From NCBI RefSeq assembly GCF_036898095.1, contig NC_090743.1, forward strand, positions 14,861,795-14,925,794: a DNA stretch of 64,000 nt. The letters are read 5' to 3'. Position numbers and translations under genes: made by a program. Below are positions 24,701 through 36,300 of this stretch, in pieces. Position 1 is the stretch's first letter. Every line of letters begins with the position of its first letter. Origin of the DNA: Palaemon carinicauda (Eukaryota; Arthropoda; Malacostraca; Decapoda; Palaemonidae). Under the pieces are notes generated by a model. That model was not told the DNA's origin, searched no databases, and worked only from the letters and a program-made list of their open reading frames with translations.

Positions 24701-27700
24701 ACTCTCGCTCTATAAGCCAGTTTAAAAGAAGGGAAAGCAAAGGCTGTCTCCCCCAAACTCCTCCTGGTGATAAACCAGTCGCCTAGCAAACGTAAAGCTC
24801 TCTTAGAAGAGCGAGAGAGCACTAACTTATAAAACAACGGCTTCGAAGTAGCTAGGCCTAGTGTAAGCTCTGACGTTTAGGCGAACGAGGAGCAGCAGTT
24901 ACAAAAAGATCCGGGCAAAGATTCTTAAAAATCGGCATGATTTATTTAAAGTCCATAGAGGGCTAAGCAGCTTTAGGCTCCTCTCCGTCTGACAGAGTCC
25001 TCAAGGGAATATCAGTAGGAGGGGGAACAGCAACTTCCTCATCTGAAGGAACCTTGTCCGATAATAGCTGAGTCTCAAGCAAGGAGAGAGACCTACCGTG
25101 GTGGCAATGCTTTACAAGCAGAGTCCACACGCACTGGTGCATTAGAAGCGGACCAGGACGCAACGTCATGTAACTGCTTGACAGTCTGTGAACTGTCAAC
25201 AACAACAGGTGCGTGAGACCAGGACGCAACGTCATGTAACTGCTTGACAGTCTGTGAACTGTCAACAACAACAGGTGCGTGAGGACGCACAGCGTCCACT
25301 CGAGACTGCTTTGACCGCCTAGACTGAGCAGTCAAAACAACTCTAGAATGCGGAGGTTGATGCTCAGCGTCAAAACAAGTCAACTCCGATTGTTAGCGAA
25401 CGTCCTGAACGTCAACAGGAGCATCAGCAAGTGGCCTAACGTCCAAATGTGGCTGAAAATCCACACGAGACCGCATCGAGTGTGGTTCTAAACAACCTGA
25501 CTGACGTGACTTGGCTACGCCAACATCAACAGGATGCACAAAGGAACGTTAGGGTGGCTGAAAGCCAGGATCTCGATGAGATAAACGGCTAGGCTCAACG
25601 GGCTTATCGGCAGAATAGTCTTCCATAAGGGAGGCAAGCTTATTCTGCATGTCTTGCCGTACAACCCATTTAGGATCAACGGGAATGGTTGCGGTAAGAG
25701 ACGAGGGTAACGTCTGTGACCGCAAAACCTTGCCTACAAAAAGACTCTCGGAGTCTGTGTTACGCTTTTGTTAGGCGGCGAGCAGTCTTCTGATGACTGC
25801 ATAGGGTCAGAGCTGTCCTAATGGTTAAAACCAGGACGCTGGACCTGTCCTGAAAGGACTGACTTTCGCTTAAAGGGCCTCGAAACCTTGTTCCACGGTT
25901 TCTTATGCGAAAAGCCTTCGGATGACGAGGAGAAAATCGTCCTTCTCGCCTTATGGTAGGGATGATCTTGGTAAGATACACCCGATACCATAGAGGGAAC
26001 GTCTGTTCGCTGATCAAGGCCTCTCGAACCCATAAGTCGTACGACATTACTTCTCCCCTGGGCTTGGGAGCTTGCAAGAGGTCCCGGACTAGGCGAACGA
26101 CAGGCACAAACAGACGAACCCTCGGTCGCAACACTGATAACACTTTGCGCAATATCACTTTATCACTACGATTTTCTGTTTTGCACTTATTTCACTGAAA
26201 TCGAATTTTTTAACAATTCACATTAGGTATGAATAAAACTGATTTCTACCTGAAGCACGCAATTCTACCCTCATCAAAAGGTTGTAATTGCGAAATCAGT
26301 CGTATAATGCAAGCACATTAATACCAGCAAAAAACAGTAAACATATATTAAGATAAAAAAATCAGTGGCTGAGGAAGAGACTAAACACTAGTTCATTCAA
26401 AACTACGTTTTCAATCTCTCACCGTACATTGCCTTGGGACGAGAATAAAAAACTAAATACGTTTTATCCTTTCTCCCCGTACAGAGACTAGGGACGAGAG
26501 TAACTCGAGAACAACGTTACCCGCTTGGGACGAGATAAAGATCGGAACGTTTTCTCTCCTCTCTCTCCCTCCGTCTCTATCTATCTCTCTCTCTCTCTCT
26601 TGATTTCGCACCTAAGAGAAGAGCCCACTTACGTTTCGGCAAAAAAACAGGTTATTTGACCAAAGGAAAAAACTGAAAGGTTTTTCAATTAAAAAGTTCC
26701 TTTAAAATAGAATTTAAAACATTTAAGCTTTGAAAGAAGAATGAACAAAACGTCAGAATCGATTTACTCTTTCTGCAAAGTGAAACCGTGATACTCTCTC
26801 TCTCTATCGTAACGATAGAGCGCAAACTGTGTAGCATAAATAAACTAAACGTTAGTTCATCTTTGAAACAGTACGAAGACTATTCAAAGAAAATCTTTCA
26901 TAAAATATCTATTAAAAAATATTCATTTAATAAGTTTTAAATCATTAACTCTTTAAAAGCTATTTACGATTGAAAGGGCTCAACGTTGTTTAACTTCGGT
27001 TTCCAAGTTAGGACCGCCTACTCTCAGGAAAGGTCGCATATAAACAAATCATTAAAATTTATTTTGATGTTTATTATAAATGGAAAGCTAATCGAAGAGG
27101 CCTAATAAAGGCGGTTGAGATATAAAATATATAGAGGAAAATCTATAATTAATTTATAACGTGATAAGATAATTGCTAAAAGCCTAAACACACTTCCGTA
27201 CTGAGGGAAGGGTCGGCCATTTAAAAGTCAAGGAAAGTCCAAAAAACAATCCAAAGTCATCAAAAATTAAATCTATCCAAAAACGAGTTCAAGATTTAAG
27301 TTGAAGATAAAACACCTGTATGCGAAAGCTCAAACCAAAATGAAGTACTTTACCAAATATGTTACGAAAACTCCAGGTTCTACAGCGAGTATGAATACGT
27401 CTTGTCGTCAACATCGACAGAGAAGAATTGAAGGTTTTGTTTACATACAAGAGTGGTATCTGGCCGACAGTTGGTGCTGGTGGGCACACCCGCAACCTTC
27501 ATAGCGATCGCTCGCGAGTTTTTTGAGTGTGTTTTCTGTCGAGCCGCAGAGTTGCAGCTATTATATATTCACCGGCTAAGTTAAATATTTAAAAATATAC
27601 TATAGTAGTAACTCATTCCTTCTAGTTTTCATAATTTTGAGGTTTAACCTATCTCTTTTGTCATAACCAATGCACTTCAAACACTACTGAAAGGCTTTAA

Positions 27701-28036
27701 CGACCTACAGGAATGCAATAGCATCAACGCTTAATTTTCCAAACCAACTAAGAATTTATAACTTTGTCCCATCACCAACCAACTACTCATGTGAAATATG
27801 ATATCATTAAACAATTCTTCAGTCCTTACATACAGTAAATGACTTTCATTAAGTTTAACCTTTTCAACTTTCCAACTCCTACTTTAGTACTCTGAACCCC
27901 TATTTTCAGTGATTCTTACACATGATAACCTGATTTATGAAAACCCCACAAATATATTAAGAGATCAAGTCAAAAAATATTTTCTCTACTTTTGAGCCTA
28001 GTTTTTTTCCTTTTTTTATCAGTGCTCGGAAAACCT

Positions 28037-28070
<34 letters not shown>

Positions 28071-30263
28071 TGAAGCTTTCCTCTTAGACAACCAGTAACC
28101 AGACCAGGTAAGTAATCAATATTAATGTACTGTACTTTAAACAGGAATAACTCCTATATTATCTATAAAATACCCTACCTAAATAGTTGTTTCATTTCAA
28201 AACTATACTGAATATATCCTAGATCCATCTAATATGTACTATTTTTCAATTGCTAAACACCAAGCAATTAATTCATAAAGAATGTAGAGCCCTCACAAAA
28301 ACCCCAATTCTAACAAAATTTCCTAAATTTACTTCCAAATCTTGACATTTACTATTGATTGAAGTATGTACATAAACATTAAACATTTCTACTGTTAGTT
28401 TCATCCTGCATAAAAATACCAGAGTAATATTTCTAAAGCATAACATAGCTACAAGAGCTGCTTTCAAAGATTACCGCCTGTCAATAAAAATGAAAAAAAG
28501 TCATAAATCAAGCATTAACCCGAGTATCAAGATCATTAATATTTGATAAACCATAAAAAAACATATGATCTACCAAGTAAATGAGGATAATTTCAATCCA
28601 TTTAATGCACATAAACTGCTCAGTCACTGGCTAATGCCATGCAAATTCTTAACATATACTATGTGAATGATTTCTACCAAATCACCCCCCCTCCCCCCCA
28701 AAAAAGCATAAATAATTAGTGTATATAACATAATTAAGACTGAAGAACTATCACTGATAGGCAGAAGATATTAGCACATTGCACACAAGTGGCTTATAGC
28801 ACCTTGGACCACAACAGATAACATTCTGCTTGACAAATACAAGACGAAAGCCATTTTTAGTATCTAAAATTATGTAATGTAATAAAAGCCATACCTTCTT
28901 TGGTGAGCCAACTGGATTGGGAGAATTTGTTGTGGAAACTCTTCTATCACTAGTCCTCTGTACTGCTGGAGATTGTCTGAGAGGCGATTCTTGTCTGCCT
29001 GCAGGAACGCTTGGTGAGCCAGTACCTCCTGCTTGCAGCTGTGCTTGATGGCGGGCTAAAAATGCCTGCTCATCTTCAGCTTGAACCTCTACTTCTCTTG
29101 ATACAGTCTATAACAACATAGGGTATTTATTTAGGAATCTCATGGTTATATGATAATCAAGTCAATATCATGGGTTATGTAACAGATATCAGCCAATGTT
29201 AAATCGGCAAGTACTGGCTGTCTCATAACAAAATCTCCCAGACACCCTATTTCCTTTTATAATTAAAAAAAAAAATATTTCATAGCACTGACATAAAATA
29301 AATAAAAGCAAACTTCACTAACATTAAAAATACAGGACAGGTGCTTTACCAGAAATGGCAAAAAGCCATTACAGTAATACATAATTACCTTAAAAAAATC
29401 AATTATTCAACAGTAAAATTCTCACTGTATATGATCAAGAAATTCATATGCAATACAACATTTTACCCTAGGTTTCTACTTTATTAACTTGGGGGCTGAA
29501 TGCTTTCAATAAAAACTTGTAATCAAGAACATAGAAGTTTCCTTACACGAAGAATTACAGCACACGAAGGTAATACAATCCTTTGACTAACAGGCAAATA
29601 TTCTCTTAGGGAATTATGAATGAATCTGTTCCTTTTAACACTCTTATCATCCCTTTTATCATTCCATACTTTAACCATTCTACCCCCAATGGACGTACTG
29701 GTACATTTCACAAAACTCATCCCTTAACCCCCATGGACGTACCAGTACGTCCTTGCAAAAAACTGCTATTTGCATTTTTTTTATAACTTTATGAGAAACT
29801 TCAGGCATTTTCCAAAATAATGAGACCAACCTGACCTCTCTGACGAAAATTAAGGCTGTCAGCGCAATCTAAAAAAAAAAAATATGGCAAAACGTGCTTG
29901 AAAAAGAAAAACGCCTGGGGGTTAAGGGTTGGAAAGTTCCGAATAGCCTTGGGGGTAAAAGGGTTAAAAATAATAAAACTATTAAAAAGAAGTTAAAGGA
30001 GATTACTTACCTTCCTAACAACTGGAGGTTTAACCACCACATCTGTATAATAGTCTTCAGGACTGAAAGTGTGCATGTTTTCGTATAGAATGGCGATCTT
30101 CTTATCGTTATCCCATCCGGCTGGACTGAAAAGAGAAAGCAATATCAAACATATATATTCTTGATTAAAACTCTTTTTAGGTATTTCAAAAAAAAAAAAA
30201 GAGAGAGCGAGAGAGCGCGAGAGCGCGAGAGCGCGAGAGAGCGAGAGCGAGAGCGAGAGCGAG

Positions 30264-30353
<90 letters not shown>

Positions 30354-33300
30354 ATAATAATATTTAATAACAATAATAATAATAATCCACAGTGATACGA
30401 ATTAGCTTCAAGGAGGAAACCCGGTGAATATCAGGTGAGCTTCATTGAATTTAAATGCATAACAAGGATATTGTGCCACTTCACAGTAAAAGTAATGGTT
30501 TCGCAAGTAATTTTCCGCCTTTTATCCATAAAAAACATTATATTTTTCTTACATTGTTTTGCTCAAAAGTTGGGGGATATCTAATTAGCATTGAAATATA
30601 CTAAAGTTGAAACTGTAATTAACAAATTTCTAGCTTTTAAAAAAGTAATAGTACCATAGGTACTTTGCATTGTTCATTTGGGCCCAAACAACATATTTGA
30701 AGCCACATGAAGTAGCTAAATATGCTGTCTACGGCAAATACTTCCCCTTTTGAATAACACCCAATAATGACATGACTATGAAAGATGAGATTTGTACAGT
30801 ATTCAACAAAATATTTCTACTTCTAAAAATATACATCTCACTGGATACTTACATGAATACAGCATCTTTTTCTACAACAAGTGCTGGAGTTCTGAAGGGA
30901 AAGTTATATATTTTATGGACTAGATACTTGTACAACAGGTCGCAGTTTTTATCCTCTTTTACAGATGTATAAAAGAGGGCTGCACCATACTGAAGGCAGA
31001 ATTTTCTAATTGATTGTTGAATGAAATCAAAGTGTTCTTCCTTATAATCAAAATCTTTTTCTAACGTGGTCATATAGTCGGTCTGAAAATAAGAGAGAGA
31101 TTTATTACTAGATTTAAGAAAATATCATCCATAACAAAATATTGCTCTACTTGCTAACAATTTCAAGTCTTTAATTAGATATATTATAAAAACTCACTTA
31201 CCTTGTATTCTTTATTTTCTTAAAATTAGTTAAACTTAGACTTTCATAGTCCTCACTCAAAAGGATTAGTTAATAAATAAGAGATAAAAATTGAAAGTCT
31301 ATAGCGGCACAGGCCTCAAAGAAAATGGTTGAAATGTAAAAGACAGAAACAATAAAACTAAGATGAAAGAAAAGCTGCAATCCCCGATATACAATACTCA
31401 ATGAACACTTTCTTAGACAATTTCCTTCCATACAGGTTATGAAACAAATTTAACTGATAAGCACTTGTGTTCGGTGTTATCTGTAATGGGAGTGATCTTT
31501 CTCAATTACTGCACTTATCATCTTGTCATAGCCAAAGATTTTTCAACCATTTCCTTTGGCTAACTTTCATTAACTTATTTATATAAAAAAATTTCTAACA
31601 TTGAAAATATGCTGGTTTTTTTGGGGTAATAACAATTAACTTACATTCCGAGAATAAAGATAAAAAAGTAAATAAACAAAATTTTGAATCTTGGATATTC
31701 CCTTCTAACATTAAGGACCATAACCATCACTGGAATCTTTTAAAATGAGAATATCGGAGATCAATTTTCATAAATGTACTTGTCTAATGTAACTGTTTAA
31801 CTACAGAGCATGTATGTTAATTAGAAAAAAAAAAACACAGAAGTATATCACTTATGACAATACAAAAACTTACCTTTGTAACAACTACTATAACATGAAG
31901 GCCAAGATTTCTAGTTAAAACATTTTCGGGGAGAGGTAATACAGGTTCGTCGTCGTTTTCCAAATTCCGTGAAGACCGTTTCATGGGAGATCCTGCTTCT
32001 AATTCATCCCCTGGTTCAACATAGTCTTGCCATAACCTTGTCACTAGAATAGAATAATGAAAGAAATAAAGTCATGTGGAAATTAATACAAGATAAAACT
32101 AAATTACTGCCATCAGTATTAGAAAGTCGTTACAATAAACAAGACTTCTGACTTATATTTCTACTCTCAAAAGGTTAACCACAATGATTTAATCTTGAAT
32201 GTGAATTGAAAATTGAAACGAGGAAATTTGAATAAGTTGGACACCTAAGAAAGAAGTAGCCAAATGGAATGGGTGGAAAGCTGAAAACAGAAAGTAATAA
32301 AGCTGGAAAGCAATAAAGCTGGGGCCCAGGAATACTATAAATTCCATTTAGTACCACATACAGTACTCTAAATAATTTCCTACATTAAGTATTCACTATA
32401 ACCTGTGGTAAGAGCAATAAAATAGAAAATAATACTTAAGGACTGAAAAGATATTTTTGTCTTTTCACTTAACCAAATTTTAATTTTTAAAGCTTCTTGG
32501 TAAAATCTAGTAATAACATCAAGCTTTCATGTATCTAGTTCTTCACAGTTTTGTTTTTGTATTATATTTACCTAATTTATTACACTACTTGAAAAAGTGT
32601 ACGACACAGTTATCCAAAAGATTTTCAGAATTGGGAGACGATTCATATCTTCCCCGACTAATTACTACGTATGCAATTAATTCTAAGTCTTGTCTACTCC
32701 ATCCCAAGGCTCAAAACTACAGTATCAGTTTCATTCCAGCCATGACCCAAGTGTGCAATGATTTTCCCAATCTGGTTTTTGAATCAGTCGACCTTCATTA
32801 AAATCAAACTTATTGTAAATACTCTTCTGTTGAACAGGTTGACATAATTCTTAGTTTCATAATTAATATACAGTATGACAACAATTTTTATCCAAGTGAA
32901 AACAAACTTTCATCCCACATTAGGATTATGATTTCAGCAAAGCTGGTTACCTGGCAGTTAAAATTTTATAACGAGGTGTTGATAGTTACTGGTGACATGC
33001 TAGCTCACTGAGCAGCGACGTTATGGACAGAAGGGGAAAGAGCAGGAGAGGATCCGGAGGATTCTAGGGAAAGTAATCCCCTTCTTCCACTGCCCAGAAT
33101 GTGGATAACTGTCAAGCCACTGGGTAAGATGGAAATATCAAAGAGCAGAAGAGTGGACAATAAGCATTTGCAGGATGAATATCTACTCTCATCATTGGCT
33201 CTTGTCCTTCCTAGGAAGATAATGAAGTGGTTGTCGTACCATCCGACCACAGGGAAACACCTCACCCTTCGAACAAAAGTGACGAAGTTGTAGGATAAAA

Positions 33301-36300
33301 GTGTACAGTACTACCGCCTGTACGGGACGGATCTCCAAGCTTTTATAGTTGCCTATTCCTCGTGGAAAAGTTAAGTGTGAGCTGGGGAAAATCATTGACA
33401 TCTCTGCTCTTAATGAGTTTGTATTTCAGACCATGTTCAAGATGACAAGCTGCCATCAATGGAAATGACTTTATCTCACTCTGTATATGAGAGATGCAGA
33501 CATAAGAATACCAATCTATTGGTCTTCTAGGAAGTTTCCCCTCCTTTCATCCTCGGGTGGAAGGTCTATCAGTTTAATGTCGTGCTTTGGACTGTTGAAT
33601 GACCCTGAAGTGTTTACACTCATCTCAACTTGGGCTCACTTCAACAGGATACATCTTCTACAGTACCCAGACAATTGCCTGATCCTGCCTTCCTCTTGGA
33701 AACAGCTCCTTCAACAACGTGGCAAGCTTCTCTCCTTTTTTCCCAATCTGGGGATCGTGATAAACCTAGAGAAGTCCAGCCTATACCCAAAGCAGAGGCT
33801 AGAGTACCTGGGGATGACTATAGACAACAATAAGCAGAGTTTTCCCCTCTAAAGATTGTGTGTCTCGTCTCTGGAAAAGCTCCTGCCACACAGGTGTCTA
33901 ACCCAACAATTGCATCAGTGGTGCACCATCTCCATCCTATGGAACAGGGAGTAAGGGAGATCTACACTGCTGGCTGAAAGACAACCTCTTAAAGGGACTT
34001 CTTTGGAATGTCCACATCCAGAGAAGTTTCTGAAGGAAGGCTGGGGAGCATGCCTAAGACACCAGAAGAGCCTGCACATCAATCTTCTGATTTTATCTAA
34101 TTCAAGGAATTTTGCTCATAGCACCCAGTGTTAGGGCACCAAGGTTCAACAGTGGGAAAACCCCTGAAGTTACACTTATAAAAATGTTATTTTTATTAAT
34201 AAAATAAATTTTTGAATATACTTACCCGGTGATTATATAAGCTGCAGCTCTGCTGCCCGACAGAAAAACTCTACGTTCAAAATACGCCAGCGATCGCTAT
34301 GCAGGTAGGGGGTGTACATCAACAGCGCCATCTGTCGAGCAGGTACTCAGTACTCAAAGTAAACACAGAACCAATTTTCTCCTCGGTCCACTGGGTCTCT
34401 ATTGGGGAGGAAGGGAGGGTCCTTTAATATATAATCACCGGGTAAGTATATTCAAAAATTTATTTTATTAATAAAAATAACATTTTTCAATATTAAACTT
34501 AGCCGGTGATTATATAAGCTGATTCACACCCAGGGGGGTGGGTAGAGACCAGCATTACTTGTTTACATTATTATGAGCTAAGTATTTTGTATTTAATTTT
34601 AGCAGTTATTCAAAATAACAAATATAAAATAAATAAGTACCTGGTAAGGAAGTCGACTTGAACAATTACTCTGCCTTTTTAAGTACGTCTTCCTTACGGA
34701 GCCTCGCGATCCTCTTAGGATGCTGAGCGACCCCTAGGATCTGAAGTATCAAGGGTTGCAACCCATACAACAGGACCTCATCAAAACCTCTAATCTAGGC
34801 GCTTCTCAAGAAATGACTTTGACCACCCGCCAAATCAAGTAGGATACGAAAGGCTTCTTAGCCTTCCGGACAACCCAAAAACAATAATAAAACATTTCAA
34901 GAGAAAGATTAAAAAGGTTATGGAATTAGGGAATTGTAGTGGTTGAGCCCTCACCCACTACTGCACTCGTTGCTACGAATGGTCCCAGAGTGTAGCAGTT
35001 CTCGTAAAGAGACTGGACATTCTTAAGATAAAAAGACGCGAACACTGACTTGCTTTTCTAATAGGTTGCGTCGATTATACTTTGCAGAGATCTATTTTGT
35101 TTAAAGGCCACGGAAGTTGCGACAGCTCTACTTCGTGTGTCCTTACCTTCAGCAAAGCTTGGTCTTCCTCATTCAGATGGGAATGAGCTTCTCGTATTAA
35201 CAGTCTGATAAAATAGGATAAAGCATTCTTTGACATAGGCAAAGATGGTTTCTTAACTGAACACCATAAAGCTTCAGACGGGCCTCGTAAAGGTTTAGTT
35301 CGTTTTAAATAGAACTTAAGAGCTCTTACAGGACATAAGACTCTTTCTAGTTCATTTCCAACCATACATTAAGTTTGGAATATCGAACGATATTGGCCAA
35401 GGCCGAGAAGGCAGCTCGTTTTTGGCTAGAAAACCAAGTTGTAGAACATGTAGCCGTTTCGGATGAGAATCCGATGTTCTTGCTGAAGGCATGAATCTCA
35501 CTGACTATTTTAGCTGTGGCTAAGCATACCAGGAAAAGAATCTCAAGGTGAGATCTATCAGGGAGGCTGATTGTAGCGTTTCGAACCTGTCTGACATAAG
35601 GAATCTTAGTACCACGTCTAAATTCCAACCTTCGTGGTCTCAAAAGACTTAAGGAGGTCCTGTAGATCTTTATTGTTGGAAAGATCTAAGCCTCTGTGAC
35701 GGAAGACTGATGCCAACATGCTTCTGTAACCCTTGATAGTGGGAGCTGAAAGAGATCGTTCTTTCCTCAGATATAAGAGGAAGTCAGCTATTTGAGTTAC
35801 AGGGGTACTGGTCGAGGATACGGATACTGACTTGCACCAGTTTCGGAAGATTTCCCACTTCAATTGGTAGACTCTAAGGGTGGATGTTCTCCTTGCTCTA
35901 GCAATCGCTCTGGCTGCCTCCTTCGAAAAGTCTCTAGCTCTCGAGAGTCTTTCGATAGTCTGAAGGCAGTCAAACGAAGAGCGTGGAGGCCTTGGTGTAC
36001 CTTCTTTACGCGTGGCTGACGTAGAAGGTCCACCCTTAGGGGAAGTGTTCTGGGAACGTCTACTAGCCATCGAAGTACCTCGGTGAACCATTCTCTCGCG
36101 GGCCAGAGGGAAGCAACTAGCGTCAACCTTGTCCCTTCGTGAGAGGCGAACTTCTGCAGTACCTTGTTGACAATCTTGAACGGAGGGAATGCATATAGAT
36201 CTAGATGTGACCAATCTAGTAGAAAGGCATCTATAAGAACTGCTGCTGGGTCCGGGATTGGTGAGCAAAATATTGGGAGCCTCTTGGTCATCGAGGTTGC

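Larger units (their letters stand above)
21078..27596 (-). mobile_element. DIRS-2: complete-ended but internally deleted DIRS1-type element
   Basis: Both termini can be defined because the internal complementary region copies them: the left end starts AAAAATGATATTTTAATT and the right end finishes AAATATTTAAAAAT. Inside, on the minus strand, are a 5' leader of about 1.4 kb, a damaged gag (about 26160-24500), a damaged RT/RNase H/MT-like ORF (about 24445-22721), and a damaged YR (about 22960-21819). Compared with DIRS-1, about 0.7 kb across the gag/RT junction and the gag N-terminus are missing. It lies in Dlic intron 8 in the sense direction. Confidence 0.95.

Noticed and set aside
21078..27596. 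LTR retrotransposon
   Set aside because: The ends are inverted, not direct. No protease or DDE integrase is present, and a tyrosine recombinase with an ICR is.
29993..30373. Leu/Ser-rich frame on the minus strand over 30.2-30.35 kb
   Set aside because: It comes from the (GA)n microsatellite. Only the Dlic exon 7 part is real coding sequence.
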